Below are positions 1 to 7,876 of a stretch of DNA of 64,000 nt, piece after piece. The stretch's first letter is position 1; each line of letters opens with the position of its first letter. Source of the stretch: Streptomyces apocyni (GTDB taxonomy: Bacteria > Actinomycetota > Actinomycetes > Streptomycetales > Streptomycetaceae). Under the pieces are notes generated by a model, which saw only the letters and a program-made list of their open reading frames with translations, was not told the origin of the DNA and searched no databases. The translations under genes and the position numbers were made by a program. The stretch is from assembly GCF_009739465.1 (NCBI RefSeq), contig NZ_WHOM01000056.1, positions 1 through 64,000 on the forward strand, read 5' to 3'.

Positions 1-1
1 C

Positions 2-745
2 ATCGACGCGGACGCGGCCGCTCGTGCCGTGCTGTCCGGACGGGCCACCACCGTGCCGAAGAGCGCGGACGGGCCTGTGGAGGACATGCGGGTCCTGCGG
101 CTGGCCAAGGAATCGGCGGTCAAGGCCCGCACTCAGGCGCTGAACCAGCTCAAGGCCGTCCTCATGTCCATCGACCCGGATCTGCGCGAACTCCTCACCG
201 GCCTGAGCAACCCTGCGCTGGTCGCCACCTGCGCGGCCCTCGACGTGGATCACCGCGGCGAGGCCGTCTTCACGATGCGCCTGCTCGCCCGCAGAGTCCA
301 GCACCTGTCCGACGAGGTCAAAGAGCTCACCCGCCGCACCACCAGGGCCGTCCGCGCCTGCCGGCCCCAGATGCTGGACCTGGTCGGCGTCGGGCCCGAC
401 AGCGCCGCAGTCCTCCTCATCGCCGCAGGTGACAACCCCGACCGACTCGTCGACGAAACGTCCTTCGCCGCGTTGTGCGGCGTCAGCCCGGTCGAGCAGT
501 CCTCCGGCAAGACACAACGCCGACGCTTGAACCGCGGAGGCAACCGCCAGGCCAACGCCGCCCTCTACCGCATCGTGCAGACCCGCATCCGCTGGGACGA
601 ACGCACCCAGAAGTATCTGGAGCGACGCACCGCCGAGGGCATGTCCAAGCGCGAGATCATCCGGTGTCTGAAGCGGTACGTCGCCCGCGAGCTCTACCGG
701 CACATCCAGCCCCGAGCCGCCAACCAGACCCCTTCTGTGGCTTGA
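2..745 (+). CDS. IS110-family transposase, 5' end outside window
   Basis: About 247 residues are visible; the frame is open to the window edge, so the N-terminal DEDD (RuvC-like) domain is only partly present. The C-terminal Transposase_20 part is intact: a helix-hairpin-helix-like stretch (LVGVGPDSAAVLLIAAG, starting near 376) is followed by the SSGKTQRRRLNRGGNRQAN block that holds the family's catalytic serine. IS110 elements move without terminal inverted repeats, and in the studied members a bridge RNA made from a noncoding end guides the recombinase. The left end is outside the window, so whether the copy is functional cannot be judged. Its right end should lie soon after the stop codon. 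Confidence 0.9.
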   Translation: MDADAAARAVLSGRATTVPKSADGPVEDMRVLRLAKESAVKARTQALNQLKAVLMSIDPDLRELLTGLSNPALVATCAALDVDHRGEAVFTMRLLARRVQHLSDEVKELTRRTTRAVRACRPQMLDLVGVGPDSAAVLLIAAGDNPDRLVDETSFAALCGVSPVEQSSGKTQRRRLNRGGNRQANAALYRIVQTRIRWDERTQKYLERRTAEGMSKREIIRCLKRYVARELYRHIQPRAANQTPSVA

Positions 746-945
746 CGAAACATAGGGGCTTCCAATCGGGTCAACTTCGGCAGACATATTGCCTAGTTGA
801 CTCCGCCACCGGCATTCTGCCTGTGGTCACGGCGTGCACCTTCCGGGCGCGCGCCCCGCCGACCGATGAGTGCGAGGTGCGACGCACCGCCATCGGCGCG
901 CACTGCCTCCGGGTCGGCCCGCTCGCCACACCGGGAGGGTGTGCC
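746..945. other. Noncoding stretch after the IS110 transposase
   Basis: No gene is seen in this 200-base stretch. The first 30 bases or so probably hold the right end of the IS110 element, but without its left end the exact boundary cannot be fixed. The remainder carries the promoter and the GGGAGG-like ribosome binding site (about 933-938) of the following regulator gene. Confidence 0.4.
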
Positions 946-2286
946 ATGCCCCGGACGACCGTGTTCCGGCAGTTACTTCAGCAGCGGCATCTGACGACGT
1001 ACGGAGCTTTCGCGACCCAGTTCGAACGGGTGGCTGTCAGACTCGCGGAACTCGACGGTGACCTGCGGCTCGCCTCGCTCCGGGTCTCCGCCCGGCAGTT
1101 CGACCGCTGGATGGGCGGTGACCTGCGGACCCTTCCGCGCCCGGACGCCTGCCGGGTGCTGGAACACCTACTGGGCAGGCCGGTCTCCGAGCTGTTCTCC
1201 GGGGCGGGCGGCGATGGAGACGCCGCCGCACGTACGACACCGACACCGGTGCCGCCGCCCCACGTCCCACTCCCCCGGGACACCGGCGACGACCCCCTCC
1301 AGATCGTCGCCCGCGCCCACGAACTCACCACCAGCAACGCCGACGACGCCACCCTCACCTTCCTCGCCAACGCCCTGGAGAACGTCTCCGCTCAGTACGA
1401 GCAGCACGGCCCGCACGCTCTGCGCCCGCAGACCCGCAACCTGCGTCAGCTCACCCACACCCTCCTCGACGGCCGCCAGCCCCCGCGTGTACGCCAGGAA
1501 CTCTTCCGTCTCGCCGCCCGCACCTCCGGCCTCCTCGCCTACATGGCCGTGAACACCGGGGACTTCGCGCTCGCGGAGGCGTACTGCACCGAGTCCCTGG
1601 ACCTCAGCAGGGCCATCGATGACCTGGACACCGAGCTGTGGGCGAGCGGCACCCTGTCCTTCGGCCTCTACTACGCCGCCCGCTACGACGAGGCCGACGC
1701 CTGCGCCGCCGCAGCCGTCGAACGGGCCCCGCACGATGCCCAGTCCATCCGCCTCCTCGTCAACGGCCGGGCGCGCGCCCTGGCCAAGACCGGCGATCGC
1801 CGCGCCGCCGAACAGGCCATCGGCCGGGCCCTCGACCTCTCCGACCACCACGACGCCCCGGTTGGCCTCACCTCCTGCATCTCCTTCTCTCCGTACGGGC
1901 GGGCCAGGACCCTGGCGAACGCGGTGACCGCGCACACAGCGCTCGGCGACACCGCCCAGGTGCTGCACGACGCCGAGCGCATCGACGACCTCGTCGAGCA
2001 CTCCGACTCGACGTGGAGCCGCTCCCTCGTACGCCTCGACGTCTCCACGGCCCTCCTCCAAAAGCGTTCCCCCGACCTCGACCACGCCATGGCACTCGGC
2101 CGCGAGGCCTTACATCTGTGCGGGGCCTCGCCGATCAGTTCGGTGTTCCAGCGCTCCCGCGATCTGTACGACCTGGCTGGGGCATGGCGGAACCATCCCG
2201 CAGTACGTGAGTATGGCGAGGAGCTCCGCGCCTGGAGCTCCCAGCCGACAGCGCTGGCCATGTCGCGCCCCGCCAGAGCAGTGTGA
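946..2286 (+). CDS. TPR-type transcriptional regulator (Streptomyces family), two TTA codons
   Basis: The product has 446 residues. Residues 1-85 look like a helix-rich DNA-binding region ending in the ...RPDACRVLEHLLGRPVSELF pattern common in large Streptomyces regulators. The rest is alanine-rich helical repeat (TPR-like) from about residue 110 to the end. The ATG at 946 was chosen because it follows GGGAGG and because upstream codons run through the IS110 right end. Leucine codons 10 (973-975) and 389 (2110-2112) are TTA, the rare codon read by the bldA tRNA, so translation may be tied to development. A 2H phosphoesterase begins 28 bases after the stop and is probably cotranscribed. Target genes are unknown; the neighbouring nucleotide-processing genes are plausible. 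Confidence 0.75.
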   Translation: MPRTTVFRQLLQQRHLTTYGAFATQFERVAVRLAELDGDLRLASLRVSARQFDRWMGGDLRTLPRPDACRVLEHLLGRPVSELFSGAGGDGDAAARTTPTPVPPPHVPLPRDTGDDPLQIVARAHELTTSNADDATLTFLANALENVSAQYEQHGPHALRPQTRNLRQLTHTLLDGRQPPRVRQELFRLAARTSGLLAYMAVNTGDFALAEAYCTESLDLSRAIDDLDTELWASGTLSFGLYYAARYDEADACAAAAVERAPHDAQSIRLLVNGRARALAKTGDRRAAEQAIGRALDLSDHHDAPVGLTSCISFSPYGRARTLANAVTAHTALGDTAQVLHDAERIDDLVEHSDSTWSRSLVRLDVSTALLQKRSPDLDHAMALGREALHLCGASPISSVFQRSRDLYDLAGAWRNHPAVREYGEELRAWSSQPTALAMSRPARAV

Positions 2287-2314
2287 GGCAGCCGATCCGA
2301 AGGAGTACGCCCGA

Positions 2315-3019
2315 GTGCCCCTGCTCAGCGCCGACCCCGACACGTTCCCCGCTGAGCCCCCGGCGGACATCCATAGCCCGGCGGCGATCGCGGCGCACGA
2401 CTGGGCCGCGTTCAGCGCGCTGGATAAGATGACCGACCACTGGGCCCGCCCCGGCTGGCCCGACGGCACCCGCGCCTACTACTGGCTGCTGACCTTCCCC
2501 ACCGACTCCGACCTCACAGCCCTGGCCGCACGCTGTCAGGCGGGACTCGCACCGCTCGGTCTCGACCCGGTCCCGGGCGGCGGCCTCCACATCACCCTGG
2601 CCCGAGTGGGCACCCCGAACACGGTCACTCCCGCTCACCTCGACGACCTGCTCCGGGCCGCCGAGCCGGTTCTGCCCGCCCCCTTCTCCGTACGCGCCAT
2701 GCCGCTCGCCGGGTCACGGGGAGCCGTTCGCCTCTCCCTCGGACCGTGGGAGCCACTCCTGCACCTGCACGCAGCCCTCGCCGAGTCCGGCCGCGCCATG
2801 AACCTCACGCCCCGGAAGCCGACAGCAGTCTTCCGGCCACACCTCAGCCTCGCGTACAACAACCGTCCCCGCCCCGCCGCCCCGGTGATCGAGACGGTGG
2901 CCGGACTTCGCTCCCTCCAAGGCATCGAAACCCGGATCAGCGAGGTCCAGTTGGTGGAGCTGCGGCGGGAACAGCGCACGTACCGCTGGGACGTAGTGAA
3001 GAGCCTCCCACTTGGCTGA
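2315..3019 (+). CDS. 2H phosphoesterase (2'-5' RNA ligase/cyclic phosphodiesterase-like)
   Basis: The product has 234 residues with the two hallmark motifs of the 2H superfamily: HITL near residue 92 and HLSL near residue 180. In this family the two histidines act on 2',3'-cyclic or 2'-5' phosphodiester bonds of RNA ends or small nucleotides. The GTG at 2315 is chosen because AAGGAG lies about 10 bases upstream; an upstream in-frame start at 2207 would overlap the preceding gene by 80 bases. It follows the TPR regulator and converges with the HIT-like gene. The substrate cannot be told from sequence. Confidence 0.75.
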   Translation: MPLLSADPDTFPAEPPADIHSPAAIAAHDWAAFSALDKMTDHWARPGWPDGTRAYYWLLTFPTDSDLTALAARCQAGLAPLGLDPVPGGGLHITLARVGTPNTVTPAHLDDLLRAAEPVLPAPFSVRAMPLAGSRGAVRLSLGPWEPLLHLHAALAESGRAMNLTPRKPTAVFRPHLSLAYNNRPRPAAPVIETVAGLRSLQGIETRISEVQLVELRREQRTYRWDVVKSLPLG

Positions 3020-3033
3020 GGTGATCACGCTGC

Positions 3034-3057
3034 GAGGGCAGATCATGACTGCCCCTC
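3034..3057. terminator. Hairpin between convergent genes
   Basis: GAGGGCAG and CTGCCCCTC flank a 7-base loop (atcatga), giving a short GC-rich stem with one unpaired base. It sits between the convergent ends of the 2H phosphoesterase and HIT-like genes, where a bidirectional terminator is expected. Confidence 0.45.
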
Positions 3058-3097
3058 TCGGTTCCCTGGTCTCGGGCCTGACGGCGAGGTCAGTCCG

Positions 3098-3577
3098 TCA
3101 GTCCGTCGAGCGCAGCCGGTCCAGTTCACTGCCGATGGCTTCCCGTAGCCCGTCATGCTGTGGGCCGAGTGTGAACCGCTCGTCGCTCCACCGGTCGCGC
3201 GGATAGAGCCATACCGGCATGCCCACCAAATCGGCCGACTCCCATTCGAACCGCGGCCACACATGCGCGTGCAAGAACCCGTCGGTGTTTCCCAGGATTT
3301 CCAGATTGACGCGGCGAAAGGCCGTGTCCAGGCGCCGAGATGCGCGCTCAACCGCCTCTCCGAGCCGGTCCATGTCGGACAGAAAGGACAAGCGCTTGGG
3401 TCTCGGCAGGTCCGACAGCCGCTGCACATCAGGGTCATCCACGAGGAGCACCGAATAGCCCGGGAGGAACTGCACATCCCCGATCACCGCGAACCCCGCG
3501 TCCAAGCGCCGCAACACGGCAGGGTTCTCACCCCGCAGAGCACTCCCGATCCGGTCCATCCGCCAGTCACCATTCAT
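3098..3577 (-). CDS. HIT-like (histidine triad) hydrolase
   Basis: The product has 159 residues. The GFLHAHVWPRFEWE stretch (about residues 102-115) has the histidine-x-histidine arrangement of HIT proteins, which hydrolyse or transfer nucleotidyl groups from dinucleoside polyphosphates and nucleoside phosphoramidates. The preceding region (LPGYSVLLVDDPDVQRLSDL) matches the beta-strand/helix layout of the HIT fold. The third histidine of the classical HxHxH triad is not present, so activity may differ. The start at 3577 has only a weak ribosome binding site; an internal ATG at 3559 is possible. It shares the region with other nucleotide-acting proteins. Confidence 0.65.
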   Translation of the reverse strand: MNGDWRMDRIGSALRGENPAVLRRLDAGFAVIGDVQFLPGYSVLLVDDPDVQRLSDLPRPKRLSFLSDMDRLGEAVERASRRLDTAFRRVNLEILGNTDGFLHAHVWPRFEWESADLVGMPVWLYPRDRWSDERFTLGPQHDGLREAIGSELDRLRSTD

Positions 3578-3600
3578 GACCGAAACTTACCTGCCAGCGA

Positions 3601-4086
3601 TCAAGAGGCTCTCTCACCTCTACCGAACTCGCAGTAGACCAGGTCAAGCATGGCCACAACCGCCTTTCCCAGCGAGGTCGGCTGGACGTACCAACGCGCC
3701 GTCAGCGCCTCTACGAGCAGCAGGCCGCGCCCGCTCTCCGCCAGCAGATCGGCAGTCGATCCCACGTCTGTGCGAGTCCGTACGGTGTCAACGTCTCCAC
3801 CCCCGTCGTGTACCCACAGCACCACGACGTCACGGTAGGCCTCCAGCACCAGGCAGTCGGGGCCGCCGCCCGTGTGCCACAGGGCGTTGCCGACCAGCTC
3901 CGAGACGACCAGCACGGCGTCGTCGACGCATGACGGCGACACGCACCCGGTCAGTGCGCCCCGCACTCGATCTCGGGCAAGCAAGAGAGGTTCCTCCGCC
4001 TCAGCCAGGTTCACCCAACACCTCTGTTGGAGCGGCCTGGCCCGCCCTCGGCCTGTGTCCGCCTCCGTGCGTGTCGGCATGTACAT
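3601..4086 (-). CDS. RsbW-like ATP-binding protein (anti-sigma/serine kinase family)
   Basis: The product has 161 residues with a single HATPase_c (GHKL) domain: N-box ELVGNAL near residue 64, G1 box VHDGGGD near residue 92, and G2 box GRGLLLV near residue 118. Streptomyces encodes dozens of such small kinases, usually acting as anti-sigma factors or partners of regulators. No sigma factor or anti-anti-sigma factor adjoins it. GGAGGG lies about 14 bases before the ATG at 4086. It is divergent from the thymidylate-synthase-like operon, so the two share a promoter region. Confidence 0.8.
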   Translation of the reverse strand: MYMPTRTEADTGRGRARPLQQRCWVNLAEAEEPLLLARDRVRGALTGCVSPSCVDDAVLVVSELVGNALWHTGGGPDCLVLEAYRDVVVLWVHDGGGDVDTVRTRTDVGSTADLLAESGRGLLLVEALTARWYVQPTSLGKAVVAMLDLVYCEFGRGERAS

Positions 4087-4387
4087 CGTCTCGTCACAAT
4101 CCCTCCCGGTCCCAAGCCGCTGGAAACAGCAAGCATCGGTCCGCGTACGTCGCAGCGATACGACGCGTCACCGCCGCCGCGCCGGCTTTCCGCCCGCCCG
4201 AAGACGGCGTACGAACGGCGTACGGACGGCGGATCGACGACGTACCGACGCCGCCCGGCCTCGGCAAGGGTCTTCACCAGGGCAGCCCCACAGCCCCAGC
4301 CCGCGCCGACCGGTCGCCACGACACATGCGGCTCTCCCTCAGTGCGCGCGGGCCCATCCGCCATCCGTCGGCCCCCAGGAGGCCCCG
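4087..4387. promoter_or_regulatory. Divergent promoter region with 11-bp tandem repeats
   Basis: No convincing gene lies in this 301-base gap between the RsbW-like gene (leftward) and the thymidylate-synthase-like operon (rightward). It must hold both promoters. Its main feature is the repeat array at 4204-4247. The AGGAGG at 4377-4382 is the ribosome binding site of the next gene. Confidence 0.6.
4204..4247 (+). repeat. Four 11-bp tandem repeats (ACGGCGTACGR type)
   Basis: Four head-to-tail units start at 4204, 4215, 4226 and 4237: ACGGCGTACGA, ACGGCGTACGG, ACGGCGGATCG and ACGACGTACCG. The first two differ at one base; the last two are degenerate. An 11-bp period places equivalent bases on one face of the helix, as in operator arrays. 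The array ends 140 bases before the start codon of the TS-like gene. Confidence 0.7.
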
Positions 4388-5449
4388 GTGCTCGCACCGC
4401 CCGTCTACCCCGACTTCGAGCAGGCGTACGTCGACGTGCTCCGCCACATCACGTACGCCCACCAGTACCGCAACGCCCCACGTGGCAACGCCAGCCGCGA
4501 GTCCCTCGGGCTGAGCTTCGAGCTGGCCAACCCGCGCGAGCGACTGCCCTACCTCGCCGCCCGCAAGGTCAATCCGGCATTCCACTTCGCCGAGGCGCTC
4601 TGGTACCTCAGCGGCCGCGACGACGTCGAGATGATCGAGTACTACGCGCCGCGGATGCGTGCCGTCTCACAAGACGGCAAGACGGTCCGCGGCTCCGCCT
4701 ACGGCTCCCGGATCTTCCAACCCATCGGCGGTGGGGACCGCGAGGGGGACGGAGACCGGGACGACGCTGTCTCGCCCTTCGACCGTGTGCTGTCGCTGCT
4801 CCGCACCGAGACAGCCAGCAAACGCGGCCTGCTACCGATCTTCGAGGCCCACGAAATGACTGTCCCCGACAACCCCGACATGTCCTGCGCGATCGCGCTC
4901 CACCTCCTCGTACGGGCAGGCCGACTGCACATGGTCTGCTACATGCGCGCCAACGACTGCGACCGCGGGCTGCTCGCGGACGTGTTCTCGTTCACGATGA
5001 TCCAGGAGTATGCCGCCGTCCAACTCGGCCTGGAACTCGGCACGTACATCCACCACATCGGCTCGGCACACCTCGGCGACCGTGACCTCGACCGGGTGGA
5101 CCGCGTCCTCACCGAGGCCGCCGACCGCCCGGCCGCCTCCACCTCACGCTTCCCGTTCCCACCGATGCCCGCCGACACCGCCCCCACGACCCTCGCCACC
5201 GTGCTGCGGCACGAGGAGGCGCTACGCACCAACCAGGCCCCGTACCGGCCCGCCGACCTCGCCGAGCTCGGCCTGGCCCCGTACTGGCAGCAGGTCCTGC
5301 TCCTCTTCGAGGCGCAGCGGCAGCTCACCCACTGCCCGGCCGACCCGGTCGAGAAGGACGTCCTCACCTCGCTCGACGCAGGCCCGCGCTGGCTGCTCGC
5401 CCACCGCTGGCCGTCGCGTATGCCTCGCGGCTTCGAGCCGGTCCGATGA
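4388..5449 (+). CDS. Thymidylate-synthase-fold protein (probable pyrimidine nucleotide C5-modifying enzyme)
   Basis: The product has 353 residues with recognisable thymidylate synthase (TS) landmarks: AEALWYLSG with the catalytic glutamate (E69), YGSRIF (residues 105-110), SCAIALHLLVRAGRL with a cysteine at the nucleophile position (C167), YMRAND in place of YQRSxD, and a GSAH with the sugar-contacting histidine (H228). The PCH motif has become SCA. The asparagine of LPFN, which selects the uracil base in TS, is absent (GLLADVFSF). This suggests a substrate or reaction other than dUMP methylation, for example hydroxymethylation of another pyrimidine nucleotide. That is inference. The GTG start follows AGGAGG by 5 bases. 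It is the first gene of a four-gene operon, overlapping the next gene by 4 bases. Confidence 0.75.
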   Translation: MLAPPVYPDFEQAYVDVLRHITYAHQYRNAPRGNASRESLGLSFELANPRERLPYLAARKVNPAFHFAEALWYLSGRDDVEMIEYYAPRMRAVSQDGKTVRGSAYGSRIFQPIGGGDREGDGDRDDAVSPFDRVLSLLRTETASKRGLLPIFEAHEMTVPDNPDMSCAIALHLLVRAGRLHMVCYMRANDCDRGLLADVFSFTMIQEYAAVQLGLELGTYIHHIGSAHLGDRDLDRVDRVLTEAADRPAASTSRFPFPPMPADTAPTTLATVLRHEEALRTNQAPYRPADLAELGLAPYWQQVLLLFEAQRQLTHCPADPVEKDVLTSLDAGPRWLLAHRWPSRMPRGFEPVR

Positions 5450-5982
5450 GCGCGCCTTGTCGGCGCCCCGTAGCGATGGGTGACGTGGTCGCCGACGTCG
5501 ACTGGGACCGCTGGAGCGTGGTCCTCCTCAAGCCCGACTGCGTACGCCGTGGTCTGGTCGACACCGTCCTGGACCGGATCGCCCAGGTTGCGTCCGTGCG
5601 CGATCGGACGGATGTGCCGGAGGTCGCGGCCTGGCAGATCCACGTCCACTACTGGGACCTGCTCGTCGGCGCCGACTGGTTCGACATCGACATCCCGGCC
5701 GCCCTGCACGAGATGTACGTCGGCCGCTCGGTCGCCGTAGCCCTCGTTCACGGCGCGCCCGGCACGCCCCGCCGCGTACGTGACCTGCTCGGCCACTACG
5801 ACCCGGCCAGGGCCCGGCGCGGCGCCCTCCGCCGTGACCTCGGCGCGGACAGCCTCGTCGCGGCCCTCACCGAAGACCGCCTCGTCGAGAACCTCGTCCA
5901 CTCCTCCGACGACGCGGCGGCCACACGACGTGACTTCGGCACCTGGTACGGCGCGAGACAGCACCACCTGCTCAGCACCTGA
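5446..5982 (+). CDS. Nucleoside diphosphate kinase-fold protein
   Basis: The product has 178 residues. NDK motifs are visible: VVLLKPDCVRRGLVD near residue 25, an arginine-rich DPARARRGALRRDLGADS segment in place of the TDP..A.PGTIRGDFG block, and ENLVHSSD with the phospho-accepting histidine near residue 151. It is divergent from housekeeping NDK (longer, altered middle), so it may phosphorylate an unusual nucleotide. Its ATG overlaps the TS-like stop (ATGA), indicating translational coupling. Read together, the pair could make a modified nucleotide and charge it to the triphosphate. Confidence 0.7.
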   Translation: MSAPCRRPVAMGDVVADVDWDRWSVVLLKPDCVRRGLVDTVLDRIAQVASVRDRTDVPEVAAWQIHVHYWDLLVGADWFDIDIPAALHEMYVGRSVAVALVHGAPGTPRRVRDLLGHYDPARARRGALRRDLGADSLVAALTEDRLVENLVHSSDDAAATRRDFGTWYGARQHHLLST

Positions 5983-6061
5983 CCCGACGACGACGAGGCT
6001 CCGACCGCGTGGCTCCGGCCGCGCGTCCGACCGCCGCACACGCCCTCTGGAGGTATCCACC

Positions 6062-7252
6062 ATGGCGACGACACCCACCCGCCGCCCGCTCCCCCTGCTC
6101 ACCACGGAGCAGCTCCGCTCCCTCAAACCCGAACTTGCCACGGTGATCGAGTACCGCAAGTCCGGCCTCTCCCTCAATCACGTCGTGGGCTGCCCACTGG
6201 ACTGCGGTTACTGCGTACGACACCTCTTCGGCAACTTCGAGATGAAGGTGCCGCGCGCCCTGATGACCGACGAGGAGGCCGTCACAGCGCTCACAGGCCA
6301 CGCCTACTTCCGCCCACACCGCACCCCCGTACAGCTCTTCAACCGGGCCACCGACCCCATGCTCCCGGTCGTCAAACCGCACACCTTCAATGTGCTGCGC
6401 CTCCTGGACGAACGGGGCCTGACCAACCACGTCCTCGTGATCACTCGCTGGCGCGTCGAGCCCGAGGACTGTGACGTCCTCAACAGCTTCCGGAACATCA
6501 GGTTGACGATCCTGGTCACCCATTCCGGTATCACCGACCAGCGCATCGAGCCCGTCGACTCCGCCATCGCCGAAGCCAGGCTGCGCACCCTGTACGCCCA
6601 CGCCGACCGCTACCGCACCGTCCTCTACTGGCGCCCGGTCGTCCCCGGCCTCAACGACACCGACGCACACCTCCACCAAGCCCGCGAACTCGCCGGGCAC
6701 GCACACGCGACGGTCTTCACGGGTCTGTTCTTCCGCGCCGAGATCGCCGCGTACTACAAGGCCCACGGCATCCCCGCACCGTACGAGGGCACTGCCCGAC
6801 GCAAGATCATGCCCGAAGACTCCGAACAGCGAATCCTCCGCGCCTTCCACGACCCCACCAACACCGAGGCCCCGTACGGCCCGCTCTTCCGCAAGACCAG
6901 CTGCGGCGTGGCGTACGCCCACGGCGAGCCCGACTACAACGGCCACTACGGCATCCGCGAACTGTGCGACATCTGCCCAACCGCCCAACTCGGCCTGTGC
7001 GCCAGCGCCTGGCAGAAGCCGGACTCCGCCGAGGCAACCCGCGAGGCCCGCGCTCTCGGTGCGGCCGGGGACGTCGAGGTGACGGACCGCGCCATCATCG
7101 TCGAGGGACTGGACGAACCGCCGCGCTACTACCTGCAGCACGGCTTCGGCTATCAGTGCCACGACCGCGCGAAACCGCACCACCACCGTCGGCACGGCCG
7201 CGCCGACGTCGGCTGGTCCCCGGCCGAGCAACCACCTAGGGAGTCCCCGTGA
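6062..7252 (+). CDS. Radical SAM protein with extra C-terminal cysteine set
   Basis: The product has 396 residues. The cluster-binding motif is C44-x3-C48-x2-C51 (GCPLDCGYCVRH), characteristic of radical SAM enzymes. The following region (ALMTDEEAV, QLFNRATDPM, VLVITRW) resembles the spore-photoproduct-lyase/DNA-photolyase-like branch, though this placement is tentative. Four more cysteines (C281, C302, C305, C313, in SCGV and LCDICPTAQLGLC) could hold an auxiliary iron-sulfur cluster or zinc. The ATG at 6062 follows GGAGG by about 7 bases; frames further upstream lack one. Third gene of the operon, 79 bases after the NDK-like gene and overlapping the exonuclease by 4 bases. Confidence 0.8.
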   Translation: MATTPTRRPLPLLTTEQLRSLKPELATVIEYRKSGLSLNHVVGCPLDCGYCVRHLFGNFEMKVPRALMTDEEAVTALTGHAYFRPHRTPVQLFNRATDPMLPVVKPHTFNVLRLLDERGLTNHVLVITRWRVEPEDCDVLNSFRNIRLTILVTHSGITDQRIEPVDSAIAEARLRTLYAHADRYRTVLYWRPVVPGLNDTDAHLHQARELAGHAHATVFTGLFFRAEIAAYYKAHGIPAPYEGTARRKIMPEDSEQRILRAFHDPTNTEAPYGPLFRKTSCGVAYAHGEPDYNGHYGIRELCDICPTAQLGLCASAWQKPDSAEATREARALGAAGDVEVTDRAIIVEGLDEPPRYYLQHGFGYQCHDRAKPHHHRRHGRADVGWSPAEQPPRESP

Positions 7253-7857
7253 ACCCCACCACCTGGCCTGACCGCCTGCTCGTCGTCGACGTCGAGGGCA
7301 ACGGCGCGAACCCGCCCGACCTCGTCGAAGTCGCCGCCCTCCCCATCCGCGACGGCCACCCGGACACCACCACGGCCGGAGCCTGGCTGATCCGCCCACC
7401 CGTCCCCGTCGCCCCCTTCGCCGAGAAGGTCCACGGCTTGACGAACGACCACCTCGCCACGTACCCGACCTGGCCCGAAGTCCGCGACGGCGTCCGCTCG
7501 TTCCTCACAGGCGCCTGGATCTGCGCCCACAACGCCTGCGTCGACCACCGCGTCCTCACCCGCCACCTCCCGGGCTGGGAACCGACCGGAGTCATCGACA
7601 CCCTGCGCCTGGCCCGCGCGACCTACCCCGACGCCCCCTCCCACTCCCTCGACGCCCTCATCAACCACACCCACCTGGACCTCTCAGCCGCCCCCGCTCA
7701 ACGCCACCGGGCGACCTACGACGCGTACGCCACCGCCCTGCTCCTCCTCACGATGGCCGACCACTACGAGACCTGGTCCGACCTGGCGTCCCGGGCGGTG
7801 CCACCTGGCCTCCCCGGCGCCCCGCAACCACCAGAACGGGAAGCCACCTTGTGGTGA
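7249..7857 (+). CDS. DnaQ-like DEDDh 3'-5' exonuclease
   Basis: The product has 202 residues. ExoI (VVDVEGNG, with the D and E), ExoII (HNACVDHRVL) and ExoIIIepsilon (HRATYDAYAT, H and D five residues apart) motifs are all present, so metal ligands and the general base look intact. Such enzymes trim single-stranded DNA or RNA 3' ends. The GTG start overlaps the radical SAM stop (GTGA). A strong hairpin follows the stop codon, marking the operon end. Its presence with nucleotide-modifying enzymes suggests a role on oligonucleotides or DNA rather than general replication; that is inference. Confidence 0.85.
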   Translation: MNPTTWPDRLLVVDVEGNGANPPDLVEVAALPIRDGHPDTTTAGAWLIRPPVPVAPFAEKVHGLTNDHLATYPTWPEVRDGVRSFLTGAWICAHNACVDHRVLTRHLPGWEPTGVIDTLRLARATYPDAPSHSLDALINHTHLDLSAAPAQRHRATYDAYATALLLLTMADHYETWSDLASRAVPPGLPGAPQPPEREATLW

Positions 7858-7876
7858 ACAACGACCCCACCTATGG

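Noticed and set aside
1168..2085. Frame antisense to the TPR regulator
   Set aside because: Val/Gly-rich shadow of the real gene.
6062..7252. Radical SAM protein as prokaryotic viperin
   Set aside because: The cysteine motif surroundings (CPLDCGYCVRH) and the flanking sequence do not match viperin's NYKCGFCFHT-like region; the NDK-like neighbour alone is not enough.
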